Position numbers and translations under genes: made by a program. The notes below the pieces were generated by a model. It ran no database searches and had not been told where the DNA came from. It saw only the letters and a list, made by a program, of their open reading frames with translations. Of a stretch of DNA of 64,000 bases, positions 1-7,824 are shown in pieces. Position 1 is the first letter of the stretch; each line of letters starts with the position of its first letter. Origin of the DNA: Oxalobacteraceae bacterium (GTDB lineage: Bacteria; Pseudomonadota; Gammaproteobacteria; Burkholderiales; Burkholderiaceae_D); NCBI GenBank assembly GCA_027490725.1, contig JAIXXN010000053.1, positions 248,001-312,000 on the forward strand, written 5' to 3'.

Positions 1-111
1 CAGCACGGCAATCAGTAATTCGAAGGGGGTGGTGTATTCGAGCTCCGTTTCCGGCTTGGGATTGGCAGCGCGAAAGCGCTCGAACATGGTCTGGCGGGTC
101 TGCTTGTTCAT
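1..111 (-). CDS. nth: Endonuclease III, N-terminal fragment (runs off left edge)
   Basis: Only the first 37 codons are in the window, on the minus strand, starting at the ATG complement at 109-111. The translation begins MNKQTRQTMFERFRAANP and continues to TPFELLIAVL, which matches the start of endonuclease III, the base-excision-repair DNA glycosylase/AP lyase for oxidised pyrimidines. The HhH motif and Fe-S cluster cysteines lie outside the window. It sits 48 bp downstream of rsxB on the same strand, so the two are probably co-transcribed; this pairing is common in Burkholderiales. Confidence 0.88.
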   Translation of the reverse strand, partial: MNKQTRQTMFERFRAANPKPETELEYTTPFELLIAVL

Positions 112-159
112 GCGACAGCTTTCTGTACGTGCGGAGGGTGTGGCGTAGGCCTGGACGGC

Positions 160-837
160 TTATTCTTTGCCGGCAGCTGCTTTTTTCAGGCGTGCCCGCT
201 CCATCGCGGCGGCGATGATGGCGCGCTTGCGCTCCTTCTCGGCCGCGTCGGCGGCGGTGGCCGGATCGATGGCGTGCACGGCTGCCAACTTGGCGACTGC
301 CTTGGCGGCCAGTCGTGCATCGTTCTCGTCACGCTCGCGTTGCAGGCGCAGGGTGCGGAAATCATGGCGTTCGCGCGCTGCCTCAGCTTGCGCGGCGCTC
401 CACGCCTGCCAGCCGGTCTGCTCGGTGTCCGGATACATGACGATGCAGTCGACCGGGCACGGTTCCACGCACAGGTCGCAGCCGGTGCACAGCGACGGCA
501 CCACGCTGTGCATCAGTTTCGCTGCGCCGACGATGGCATCGACCGGACACGCCTGTATGCACAGGGTGCAGCCGATGCACAGCGCCGCATCGATATAGGC
601 CAGTGCACGCGGGCGCTCCAGGCCGTTGACCGGGTTGAGCGGGATCACCGGGTAGCCGGTCAGCGCCGCCAGCCGTGCGATGCCTTCTGCGCCCCCTGGC
701 GGGCACTGGTTGATGGCGGCACTGCCGGTCGCGATGGCTTGCGCATACGGACGGCAGCCGTCATAACCGCATTTGGTGCACTGGGTTTGTGGCAGCAGGT
801 CTTCGATGCGGTCGGCGAGGGTAGGTGTGGTGGGCAC
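160..837 (-). CDS. rsxB: RsxB/RnfB-type iron-sulfur protein, soluble form
   Basis: A 225-residue protein with three cysteine clusters: an N-terminal Fe-S domain (C20, C23, C28, C45) as in RnfB/RsxB, then two ferredoxin motifs, [12 protein letters not shown] near 87-97 and [12 protein letters not shown] near 117-127. The C-terminal 80 residues are charged and Ala-rich. RnfB/RsxB is the ferredoxin-like subunit of the Rnf/Rsx electron-transfer complex, which in enterobacteria keeps SoxR reduced. Here the usual N-terminal hydrophobic anchor is missing: the protein starts directly at the Fe-S domain. No rnfA, C, D, G or E gene is nearby. It therefore probably works as a free electron carrier, perhaps linked to the Fe-S enzyme Nth encoded next to it; that link is inference. 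Confidence 0.9.
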   Translation of the reverse strand: MPTTPTLADRIEDLLPQTQCTKCGYDGCRPYAQAIATGSAAINQCPPGGAEGIARLAALTGYPVIPLNPVNGLERPRALAYIDAALCIGCTLCIQACPVDAIVGAAKLMHSVVPSLCTGCDLCVEPCPVDCIVMYPDTEQTGWQAWSAAQAEAARERHDFRTLRLQRERDENDARLAAKAVAKLAAVHAIDPATAADAAEKERKRAIIAAAMERARLKKAAAGKE

Positions 838-896
838 GGCGTGACAACTGGCGAGATCGGGAAAGCGTCATTATCCAACAAAACTGGCGCGCGCAG

Positions 897-953
897 AAAA
901 ACGGGGCCGGAATACCGCGTCGCGCAATGTGCGACAGGGTGTTCCGGCCCCGT
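897..953 (-). terminator. Rho-independent terminator of phaZ
   Basis: Perfect 12-bp arms (901-912 and 942-953, ACGGGGCCGGAA) enclose a second small stem (GTCGC/GCGAC). Read on the minus strand the hairpin is followed by a T run (complement of 897-900). It lies just past the phaZ stop codon at 999, in the orientation needed to end that transcript before rsxB. Confidence 0.8.
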
Positions 954-998
954 AGCAGGCTAATTCAGCCTGCGGGTGCAGAATCTGGCAGTTCGGGC

Positions 999-2234
999 TT
1001 AACCGTGTTTCTTGATGAACTCGGTGATTTTCGGACACACCACTTCACGCCAGCGACGGCCGGAGAAGATGCCGTAGTGACCTGCTTGCGGTGCCACGAA
1101 GTCTTGCTGCATCGAGGCCGGGATATTCGAGCACAGGTCGTGCGCTGCCTGGGTCTGGCCAGCGCCGGAAATGTCATCGAGCTCGCCTTCCACGGTGAAC
1201 AGCGCCACCGTGGTGATGTCTTGCGGACGCACCAGCTGGCCGCCGACTTTCCACGTGCCTTTCGGCAGCGCGTGTTCCTGGAACACGGTCTTGATGGTGT
1301 CGAGGTAGTACTCGGCCGGCATGTCCAGTACGGCGTTGTATTCGTCGTAGAACTTGCGGTGACCTTCTGCGGTCTCTTCGTCGCCTTCTACCAGATGCAT
1401 GTAGAACTCGCGATGGCTCTGGGCGTGACGGCCCGGATTCATGGCGATGAAGCCGGCATGCTGCAGGAAGCCCGGATAAACCTTGCGGCCATGACCGGGA
1501 TAGTTAGGCGGTACCGAATAGATCACGGTGTTCTCGAACCACGAGAATTTCTTCTCGACGGCGAGGTTGTTGACGGCAGTCGGCGAACGGCGCGGATCGA
1601 TCGGGCCACCCATCATGGTCATGGTCTTCGGCAGTTTCGGATCCTTGGCGGTGGCCATCAGGGAAATCGCCGCCAGCACCGGAACGGTTGGCTGGCACAC
1701 GGAAATCACGTGCAGATCAGGGCCGAGCAGGCGGATGAAGTCCTGCACATAGTAGATGTAATCGTCGAGGTGGAAGGCGCCGGCCGATTGCGGCACCATG
1801 CGGGCATCGGTCCAGTCGGTAATGTAGACGTCGTGATCGATCAGCAGACCGCGCACGGTATCGCGCAGCAAGGTCGAGTGGTGACCGGACAACGGTGCCA
1901 CCAGCAGCACGGTGGGCTGATTCAGCGCCTTGATCTGCTTGTCACTGAGATCCTTCTTGAAATGGATCAGGCGGCAGAACGGTTTGGTAACGGTAACTTC
2001 TTCCACCACCGGCACCGGGCCATCCTTGAGCTCGGCGTGATGGATCTCGAAGGCCGGCTTTTCATAGTCTTTGCCGAGGCGGTACATCAGCTCGTAACCT
2101 GCAGCGATACGCTGGGAGAATGGCGTATGCGCCAGCGGCGAGACAGGGTTGGTGAACATTTTGGAAGACGCGTCGGCCCACTGCATAATCGGCGTGAGGA
2201 ACGAGCGTTGCATTTCGTGAAGATGGTAGAGCAT
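999..2234 (-). CDS. phaZ: Intracellular polyhydroxyalkanoate depolymerase (PhaZ type)
   Basis: A 411-residue protein, full length for the short-chain intracellular PHB depolymerase family (PhaZ1 of Cupriavidus). It mobilises stored polyhydroxybutyrate on the granule surface. The nucleophile motif reads VCQPTVPV with Cys180 in place of the serine of a normal lipase box, characteristic of this subfamily. Asp in DDISGAGQTQ and His in PQAGHYGIF would complete the triad. There is no signal peptide, consistent with a cytoplasmic, granule-bound enzyme. A strong terminator follows at 897-953. A small PHA-system protein gene lies 2 kb away (4220-4498), so PHA metabolism is a theme of this end. Start at the first Met; the N-terminus MLYHLHEMQRSFLTP looks typical. 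Confidence 0.93.
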   Translation of the reverse strand: MLYHLHEMQRSFLTPIMQWADASSKMFTNPVSPLAHTPFSQRIAAGYELMYRLGKDYEKPAFEIHHAELKDGPVPVVEEVTVTKPFCRLIHFKKDLSDKQIKALNQPTVLLVAPLSGHHSTLLRDTVRGLLIDHDVYITDWTDARMVPQSAGAFHLDDYIYYVQDFIRLLGPDLHVISVCQPTVPVLAAISLMATAKDPKLPKTMTMMGGPIDPRRSPTAVNNLAVEKKFSWFENTVIYSVPPNYPGHGRKVYPGFLQHAGFIAMNPGRHAQSHREFYMHLVEGDEETAEGHRKFYDEYNAVLDMPAEYYLDTIKTVFQEHALPKGTWKVGGQLVRPQDITTVALFTVEGELDDISGAGQTQAAHDLCSNIPASMQQDFVAPQAGHYGIFSGRRWREVVCPKITEFIKKHG

Positions 2235-2393
2235 AGGTCATCCCGGGTAGAAAGCATGGTGCGGTGCACCAATTGGCTACATCATAAACCAATTATAGGA
2301 CAGTTTGTCGTGACCGATTACATTCGTCGATGCTGCTGAGCAAGTCTACGTGTTTTCCACAGTAGTATTGTGGTGTAACTATAAAACAGTCAG

Positions 2394-2426
2394 GGACGAA
2401 AAAAAAGCAGCGTTTCCGCTGCTTTT
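2394..2426 (-). terminator. Rho-independent terminator of the ferredoxin reductase gene
   Basis: Ten-bp perfect arms AAAAGCAGCG / CGCTGCTTTT (2403-2412, 2417-2426) with a 4-nt loop. On the minus strand the stem runs into eight T residues. It lies 24 bp past the stop of the gene at 2450-3514. Confidence 0.9.
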
Positions 2427-2449
2427 GTGTAGGACACCTGCTAATCGAC

Positions 2450-3514
2450 TTAGTCGAAGACTGGCGTTTCCACGCCCAGCACCTTGTGCAGTTTCGGCGA
2501 GGTGGTGGTGTACTGCATGTGGATCTTCTTGTCAGGGAAGATGTATGGCGCGGCGCCGAAAGCGGCCAGCGCAGCTTCGTGGAAGCCCGACAGAATCAGT
2601 TTCTTCTTGCCCGGATAGGTGTTGATGTCACCCACGGCGAAGATGCCCGGCACGTTGGTTTCGAACTTTTCAGTGTTCATGACCTTCAGCTGGCGACGCT
2701 CGATGTCCAGACCCCATTCAGCGATCGGGCCCAGTTTTGGCGACAGGCCGAAGAAGACCAGCAGCATATCCAGCGGGACGCGGCGGGTCACGCCGTCCTG
2801 ACCGGTCACTTTCAGTTCGCTCAGCTTGCCATCCTTGGTTTCGAAGCCGGTGGCCTGACCGATGATCAGTTGCATTTCATACTCGTCGCACAGAGCTTTC
2901 ATCTTGGCAACGGAAGCCGGTGCAGCGCGGAACTCTTCGCGGCGATGCAGCAACACCACCGATTCGGCCTTGCCGACGAAGTTCAGGGCCCAGTCCAGTG
3001 CCGAGTCACCGCCACCGCAGATCACCAGATTCTTGCCTTCGAACTGGGCAGGATCTTTGACCTTGTAGTGCACCTGGGTGCCTTCGAACACTTCGATACC
3101 GTCGACCTTGATGGTGCGGGCCTGGAAGGAACCCACGCCGGCGGCGATGAAAATGGTTTTGGTGATGAAACGGGTGCCGACGCTGGTTTCAACGTCGAAA
3201 CGGCCATCGCTGCGACGCTCGACCTTGGTCACTTCCTGACCGAGGTGGAAGGTAGGCGCGAACGGCTCGATCTGTTTCAGCAGATTGTCGGTCAGTTCCT
3301 GGCCGGTGCACGATGGCACGGCAGGGATGTCGTAGATTGGCTTGTCCGGATACAGTTCCACGCACTGACCGCCCACTGCGCCCAGCGAATCGATCACGTG
3401 GGCTTTGATTTCCAGCAGACCCAGTTCGAAGACCTGGAACAGGCCGACCGGGCCGGCGCCGATGATGACGGCATCGGCTTCGATGACGTCAGGGGTAGTG
3501 ACAGTGCTATTCAT
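2450..3514 (-). CDS. Ferredoxin/flavodoxin-NADP+ reductase, thioredoxin-reductase-like type
   Basis: A 354-residue flavoprotein with an FAD-binding GAGPVGLF motif near residue 20, [17 protein letters not shown] near 48, and an NADPH-binding stretch [10 protein letters not shown] near 167. It lacks the redox CxxC of thioredoxin reductase. This is the pattern of type 2 ferredoxin-NADP reductases (YumC-like), which move electrons between NADPH and ferredoxin. The FdxA ferredoxin gene lies 100 bp upstream on the same strand, an obvious partner. The gene ends at a strong terminator (2394-2426). I leave the symbol empty because fpr is also used for an unrelated fold. Confidence 0.92.
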   Translation of the reverse strand: MNSTVTTPDVIEADAVIIGAGPVGLFQVFELGLLEIKAHVIDSLGAVGGQCVELYPDKPIYDIPAVPSCTGQELTDNLLKQIEPFAPTFHLGQEVTKVERRSDGRFDVETSVGTRFITKTIFIAAGVGSFQARTIKVDGIEVFEGTQVHYKVKDPAQFEGKNLVICGGGDSALDWALNFVGKAESVVLLHRREEFRAAPASVAKMKALCDEYEMQLIIGQATGFETKDGKLSELKVTGQDGVTRRVPLDMLLVFFGLSPKLGPIAEWGLDIERRQLKVMNTEKFETNVPGIFAVGDINTYPGKKKLILSGFHEAALAAFGAAPYIFPDKKIHMQYTTTSPKLHKVLGVETPVFD

Positions 3515-3614
3515 ACGTGGTTTCCTGTTATTTCAATAGTCGTTGGGCAACAGCGGGCAGTGCCGCAGCGTGAGCCAGCGGCGCGGTCCGGGGTGGCCTA
3601 TCCAGACGAAAGTT

Positions 3615-3938
3615 TTAGCGTACCAGCAGGTGCAGTTTCTGCTTAACGTCTTTGAACTGATCTGCTTCGGCCAGCGCCGGGATGGTTTTGGTAATCGACG
3701 GCCAGTTACGGGCCAGCTCGACGTTCAGCTTGATGAACGATTGCTGGTCGCCCGGCACATCTTCTTCCGCGAAAATCGCGTTGACCGGGCATTCGGCCAC
3801 GCAAACGGCGCAATCGATGCACTCATCAGGATCGATGGCGAGGAAATTCGGGCCCTGGCGGAAACAATCTACCGGGCACACATCGACGCAATCCGTATAG
3901 CGGCAGCTGATGCAAGATTCGGTGACAACGTGAGTCAT
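3615..3938 (-). CDS. fdxA: Ferredoxin FdxA (seven-iron type)
   Basis: A 107-residue ferredoxin starting MTHVVTESCISC. The Cys pattern (C9, C12, C17, C21, C25, then C40, C43, C46, C50) matches FdxA, which carries one 3Fe-4S and one 4Fe-4S cluster and has a C-terminal extension. I use the ATG at 3936-3938, preceded by an AGGAC ribosome site; an in-frame upstream start would add 14 non-conserved residues. The ferredoxin-NADP reductase gene lies downstream on the same strand, so the two probably form an electron-transfer unit. Confidence 0.92.
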   Translation of the reverse strand: MTHVVTESCISCRYTDCVDVCPVDCFRQGPNFLAIDPDECIDCAVCVAECPVNAIFAEEDVPGDQQSFIKLNVELARNWPSITKTIPALAEADQFKDVKQKLHLLVR

Positions 3939-4047
3939 AACAGTCCTATCAATGTTGGTGTGCAGCGGCGTCGGCGGCATGGCAAAGCCCGGCTAACCTC
4001 AGCAAAGCACTGTATTTTAAGGTAATTCGCTATTTCTCACAAATTGC

Positions 4048-4070
4048 GCTTATATACAATACATATAAGC
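4048..4070. promoter_or_regulatory. AT-rich perfect inverted repeat between fdxA and the PHA protein gene
   Basis: Arms GCTTATAT and ATATAAGC (8 bp, perfect) with a 7-bp spacer, in the gap between two divergent genes (fdxA minus, 4220-4498 plus). The arms contain TATA-like -10 sequence. The composition contrasts with the GC-rich surroundings. It may be an operator or overlapping divergent promoters; I cannot name a regulator. Confidence 0.4.
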
Positions 4071-4219
4071 AAATTCGTTTCGGGAGCGCGACAGGGGCGC
4101 AGGGCGGGGCGGCAGCACCGGCGTGGCGGGCGTTGCCGGGTGGTAGACGGACTGCCGGGCTAGCGTGCGCCGGAGGCAACTGGCATGATAATGGCTTTGT
4201 CACACAAGGAGAGTCGTAG

Positions 4220-4498
4220 ATGGCGGACATCAACATCGTGCAGGCGCATCAACTGGCGCCTGAACAAGCGCGCGCCGCAGCCCAGCAAGTAGTCGCAAAG
4301 CTGACCGAGCAATTCGAACTGAGCAGCCGCTGGGACGGCGACGTGCTGTATTTCGAGCGTAGCGGCGTGGACGGCAAACTGACGCTGACGCCGAACCAGG
4401 CGCAAGTCCAGCTCACGCTCGGCCTGTTCTATGGCGCCTTCGTCGCCGTCGTCGAGGCCAAGCTCAAGGACAAAATGCAGCGCGTATTCGCCAGCTAA
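4220..4498 (+). CDS. Polyhydroxyalkanoic acid system family protein
   Basis: A 92-residue protein starting MADINIVQAHQL, with AAQQVVAKLTEQFELSSRWDGD and a hydrophobic LGLFYGAFVAVVEAKLKDKMQRVF end. It matches the small PHA granule-region family (PF09650-like), found in PHA-producing proteobacteria; the biochemical role is unclear. The ribosome site AAGGAGAG precedes the ATG. It lies between ferredoxin and acyl-CoA-binding protein genes and 2 kb from phaZ, consistent with a role in PHA or acyl-CoA physiology. Confidence 0.8.
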   Translation: MADINIVQAHQLAPEQARAAAQQVVAKLTEQFELSSRWDGDVLYFERSGVDGKLTLTPNQAQVQLTLGLFYGAFVAVVEAKLKDKMQRVFAS

Positions 4499-4501
4499 AA
4501 A

Positions 4502-4662
4502 CCGGGGTCAGATCCGACATCCAGACACGGACTGATCTGTTGTTGACTGATTCGGGAAGGTCGCCGTGTCAGCGTGCCGCTCAAGAACTTCCGGGCCTGT
4601 CCGGAAGTCTTGCAGCGGCAACTACGGCTAAGCTCGTGTCCGGATGTCGGATCTGACCCCGG
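4502..4662. repeat. Long inverted repeat, family A (GGGGTCAGATCCGACATCC)
   Basis: The 28-nt sequence at 4502-4529 recurs in inverted orientation at 4631-4662 with one internal difference (CATCCA versus CATCCG). Both carry the core GGGGTCAGATCCGACATCC. The pair would fold into a hairpin about 160 nt long and lies between the converging genes at 4498 and 4676. A third copy is at 37655-37686. Such dispersed GGGGTCAGA-type palindromes in gene-end positions suggest a REP-like family. Confidence 0.75.
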
Positions 4663-4675
4663 GTTGATTCTTGAT

Positions 4676-4927
4676 TTACTTCAGATCTTCGATCAGGTCG
4701 ATGTACTGTTGTTTGGCGTCGTCCTGCGAGGTGCCGGTCAGGGCGGCCCAGGCGTCGAATTTGGCGCGGCCGACCATGTCGGTGAAGCCGGGACGGTCGC
4801 CGCTGGCGTCGCCGCTCGATGCCTGCTTGAACAGGGCGTAGATCTTCAGCAGCGTCATGTTGTCCGGACGCTCAGGCAGGTTTTTCGATTCCAGTTGGGC
4901 CTGGGCAAATTGTGCATCTAAACTCAT
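4676..4927 (-). CDS. Acyl-CoA-binding protein
   Basis: An 83-residue protein with the acyl-CoA-binding-protein pattern: LYALFKQASSGD-like (here YALFKQASSGDASGDRPG), then DMVGRAKFDAWAALTGTSQDDAKQQYIDLI. ACBP is a small four-helix protein that buffers medium- and long-chain acyl-CoA esters in the cytoplasm. Length matches the family. The ribosome site GAGGAG is well placed. Its end abuts the inverted repeat at 4502-4662, which may stop its transcript. Confidence 0.93.
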   Translation of the reverse strand: MSLDAQFAQAQLESKNLPERPDNMTLLKIYALFKQASSGDASGDRPGFTDMVGRAKFDAWAALTGTSQDDAKQQYIDLIEDLK

Positions 4928-5005
4928 GGTGTCTCCTCAAGGGGGCTTAGGTAGATGTCATCATAACCGCAGCGCCGCCAATTCCTGCTAGAGGGACTCC
5001 TCAAA

Positions 5006-5044
5006 AACAGCGCGGCGGCCGCTGTCTGCAACAGGGGCCGCCGC
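5006..5044 (-). terminator. Probable terminator of the HU gene
   Basis: Arms GCGGCGGCC / GGCCGCCGC (5012-5020, 5036-5044). On the minus strand the stem is followed by GCTGTTTTTGAGG, giving a five-T run. It lies 37 bp past the HU stop codon. Confidence 0.6.
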
Positions 5045-5080
5045 TACCGGTGCCCTGACGGGCACGATGTCACGAATGAC

Positions 5081-5368
5081 TTATTTTTTCTTGGTCGGGT
5101 TAACCGCCGATTTCAGCGTTGCACCAGCCGAGAACTTAGGCGTTTTCGACGCGGCGATCTTGATCGCTTCGCCGGTGGCCGGGTTGCGGCCTTTACGGGC
5201 TGCGCGTTTCGCGACGGAGAAGGTGCCGAAGCCGGTGATGCCGACCGTGTCGCCTTTTTTCAGGCGCTCGGTGATGATGGCGATCAGGGTGTTGACCGCG
5301 GTGTTGGCGGCAGCAGCGGACACGTCAGTGCGTTTCGCAAATTCTGCAATTAATTCGCCTTTTTTCAT
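5081..5368 (-). CDS. HU-family DNA-binding protein
   Basis: A 95-residue HU/IHF-fold protein: MKKGELIAEFAKRTDVS, GDTVGITGFGTFSVAKRAARKGRNPATGE, and a KTPKFSAGATLKSAVN end with a short Lys tail. The arm motif RKGRNPATGE is typical of HU. It is a nucleoid-associated dimer that bends DNA. The gene has a very strong ribosome site (AAGGAGGT) and a dedicated terminator, so it is a monocistronic, highly expressed gene. Whether it corresponds to hupA or hupB cannot be judged. Confidence 0.93.
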   Translation of the reverse strand: MKKGELIAEFAKRTDVSAAAANTAVNTLIAIITERLKKGDTVGITGFGTFSVAKRAARKGRNPATGEAIKIAASKTPKFSAGATLKSAVNPTKKK

Positions 5369-5539
5369 TACTACCTCCTTGGTTATTAGAGCGCGCAGAT
5401 TAGCATAAATATTGTTAAATGTAATCGTTTCCGTTCGAAGTAAGCCTTGTAGTAGCTATCGCGCCACGCTGCGGCGCAAAATCCGCTGCGTCGTTACGGC
5501 GCTCGGCGCGCTGCCAAAAAGGTTTATGATGAGAGCACC

Positions 5540-6298
5540 ATGGATAGAATAATCAGCTTTACAGATCAGACTTTGCAGGACTACGTCGACGGCGTGCTGG
5601 ATGCCGCCACCTGCCGCGCGCTGGAGGCCGCCCTGCAGGACGATCGCGGACTGGCGCGCCGGCTGGCCCGCATCCGTCCTGCCGAAGGCGCGAGCGCCGT
5701 GGCGGGAAGCGCCAAAGTGGTGCAACTGGCCGGCGTCCGGGCGGAACGCGCTGCTGCAGCGCGCAAAGCTGGCAAGCAGCGCCGCAGCGTGCGCGAATGG
5801 GTGGTGGTGGGTCTGGTGGCGCTGATGGCGATCGCCATGTGCGCGCTGGGCCTGTATGCGGTGAAGCAGTTGCTGCCGAACCGTGTGGCGGCCGCGACGC
5901 CAGCGACGCCGCTGCTGTTGGCGACTCAGGATGGTAGCCTGCTGGCGCAGGGCGCCTTGCTGGTGGCGCTGAATCAGCAAGCCGGTGGTACCGCCTCGGC
6001 CGGTGGCGAATTGCGCATCGGTCAGAGCTTTATCAGTCAGGAAGGGGAGTATTGCCGCAGTTTTAGTCTGCTGGGCAAGCAGCAGGATCTGACGGGGCTG
6101 GCCTGTCAGCAAACCGGTGCATGGCAGATCCCGTTACTGGTACAGAATGGGCGGGCAGTGCCGGCGCTCGGTAGCCATCGCAGCGCAACCGGCGATATGC
6201 CGAAAGTGCTGCAGGAGGCGATCAGTCAGCGCCGCGCTGGCGAGCTGCTCGATGCGCAGGGCGAAGAGCAGGCGCTGCAGCGACGCTGGCAGCGCTAG
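5540..6298 (+). CDS. Anti-sigma-factor-like single-pass membrane protein
   Basis: A 252-residue protein. The first 50 residues (MDRIISFTDQTLQDYVDG, then LARRLARI) resemble the helical anti-sigma N-terminal domain, but I see no HxxxCxxC zinc motif. A basic stretch (RKAGKQRRSVREW) precedes one transmembrane segment near 89-108. The Ala-rich periplasmic part has two Cys, in EYCRSFSL and GLACQQT, that could form a disulfide. Fold and topology suggest a membrane anti-sigma factor or a degenerate relative. No ECF sigma gene lies next to it in the window, so any partner is elsewhere. The exact function is not recognised. Confidence 0.6.
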   Translation: MDRIISFTDQTLQDYVDGVLDAATCRALEAALQDDRGLARRLARIRPAEGASAVAGSAKVVQLAGVRAERAAAARKAGKQRRSVREWVVVGLVALMAIAMCALGLYAVKQLLPNRVAAATPATPLLLATQDGSLLAQGALLVALNQQAGGTASAGGELRIGQSFISQEGEYCRSFSLLGKQQDLTGLACQQTGAWQIPLLVQNGRAVPALGSHRSATGDMPKVLQEAISQRRAGELLDAQGEEQALQRRWQR

Positions 6299-6323
6299 CC
6301 GGCACAGCAGCGCGCAGCACAGC

Positions 6324-6340
6324 CCGGGCGCTGCGCCCGG
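6324..6340. terminator. Stem-loop between convergent genes
   Basis: Perfect arms CCGGGCG / CGCCCGG with a 3-nt loop, between the anti-sigma-like gene (+) and the FKBP gene (-). There is no T run on either side, so termination is plausible but unproven. Confidence 0.35.
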
Positions 6341-6347
6341 TGCGGGA

Positions 6348-6704
6348 TTAAACCGCCAGCAGTTCGACGTCGAAGATCAGGGTAGCGTTCGGTGGAATCA
6401 CGCCGCCCGCGCCGCGCGAACCGTAGCCCAGTTCCGACGGGATGATCAGTTGACGGGCGCCGCCAACTTTCATGCCCTGCACGCCTTCGTCCCAGCCGCG
6501 GATGACCATGCCGGCGCCCAGAGCGAATTCGAATGGATCATTGCGGTCTTTGCTGGAGTCGAACTTCGAACCCTTGCTGCCGTCGTCGTTCTGCAGCCAG
6601 CCGGTGTAGTGTACGGTGACGTTCTGGCCGGCACGTGCTTCAGCGCCTTCGCCGACGCTCAGTTCGATGTATTGCAGGCCGGAGCCGGTGGTGATGGTGC
6701 TCAT
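6348..6704 (-). CDS. FKBP-type peptidyl-prolyl cis-trans isomerase
   Basis: A 118-residue single FKBP domain: VTVHYTGWL, GSKFDSSKDRNDPFEFALG, VIRGWDEGVQGMKVGGARQLIIP, LGYGSRGAGGVIPPNATLIFDVELL. All the usual hydrophobic pocket residues are there. No signal peptide or extra domain is present, so it is a cytoplasmic minimal FKBP that isomerises X-Pro bonds. It is flanked by unrelated genes and probably has its own promoter. Confidence 0.95.
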   Translation of the reverse strand: MSTITTGSGLQYIELSVGEGAEARAGQNVTVHYTGWLQNDDGSKGSKFDSSKDRNDPFEFALGAGMVIRGWDEGVQGMKVGGARQLIIPSELGYGSRGAGGVIPPNATLIFDVELLAV

Positions 6705-6843
6705 GGTGATCCTTCAAAAGTAGGTTAAAGACAGGCCGGCATTGTAGCAGGGCGGCGTAGCGGGCGAATAATTGTGGCACGACGCTTCTCGCTGCGGCGT
6801 TTGCACGTAAAATAAGCGTTTTGCCCCTACAAGCGACTTTTCC

Positions 6844-7824
6844 ATGCTCCGCAGTTTCCGCCGTTTTCGTCATCTCGCCCTTTTCTGTGTCTGTGCCCTG
6901 ACTGCAGTCAGCAGCGTGCAGGCCAATGTCGTGGTTGTGCTCAACTCGCGCGACGCTACCGTGCAGTTACTCGATCAGGATACCTATAAGGACTTGGCCA
7001 CCTTCCCGGTCGGGAAGGAACCACACCACCTGATGGCCACTCCCGATAACAAGTCCCTGATCGTGGCCAGTTCGGTGGGCAACGAGCTGATCTTCCTCGA
7101 TCCGAAAAGCGGCCAGATCCAGCGCACCATCAAGGATATCCTCGATCCCTACCAGATCGGTTTTTCGCCTGACCAGAAGTGGCTGGTGTCGAATTCCCTG
7201 CGTCTCGACCGCGTCGATCTGTACCGCTACGACGGCACCAACCTGACGCTGAGCAAGCGTTTGCCACTGGCCAAGCTGCCTAGCCATATGGCCTTCAATG
7301 CGGCCAGCAATATGGTGTTCATTACCCAGCAGGGTAGCGATCAGGTCAGCGCCATCGATCTGCAGACCCAGGCGGTGAAGTGGACCATGTCGGTCGGCAA
7401 ACTGCCGGCAGGGATTTCGATGACCCCCGATGACAAGCATCTGCTGGTCGGGATTATGGGCAGCGATGTGGTGGAAGTGATCGACTGGCGTACCCAGAAA
7501 ATCGTCAAGCGTATCAAAACTGGCATGGGAACCCACAATTTCCGCGCCGCAGGCGATGGCCGGCATATTTTCGTTTCCAACCGCGTCTCGAATTCGATTA
7601 ATATTATTGATCAGAAGACACTGGAAAATGTGGGCCAGATCAATGTGCCCGGTGGTCCCGATTGTATGGAGGTAACGGCAGATGGTAAAACCATGTGGGC
7701 AACCTTGCGCTGGATTAAAAAAGTGGCCGTGATCGACATCGCTAGCCGCAAAGTCATCAAGATGATCCCGGTCGGTCGGTCGCCGCACGGGGTGTTCTTC
7801 TTTAACTCCGCACCACGTATCTGA
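6844..7824 (+). CDS. Secreted YVTN-type beta-propeller repeat protein
   Basis: A 326-residue protein with a signal peptide (basic start, hydrophobic 10-22, cleavage near VQA-NVVV). Repeats of the pattern P(D)..xLxVxxxxxNxxxxxD follow, for example LNSRDATVQLLD, GFSPDQKWLVSNS, ISMTPDDKHLLVG, FVSNRVSNSINIID. This is the 40-residue YVTN/YncE-like beta-propeller; about seven blades fit the length. Function in most relatives is unknown (periplasmic binding or scaffold). Its stop codon overlaps the start of the polysaccharide deacetylase gene, so they are translationally coupled and may act together on envelope material. Confidence 0.82.
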   Translation: MLRSFRRFRHLALFCVCALTAVSSVQANVVVVLNSRDATVQLLDQDTYKDLATFPVGKEPHHLMATPDNKSLIVASSVGNELIFLDPKSGQIQRTIKDILDPYQIGFSPDQKWLVSNSLRLDRVDLYRYDGTNLTLSKRLPLAKLPSHMAFNAASNMVFITQQGSDQVSAIDLQTQAVKWTMSVGKLPAGISMTPDDKHLLVGIMGSDVVEVIDWRTQKIVKRIKTGMGTHNFRAAGDGRHIFVSNRVSNSINIIDQKTLENVGQINVPGGPDCMEVTADGKTMWATLRWIKKVAVIDIASRKVIKMIPVGRSPHGVFFFNSAPRI

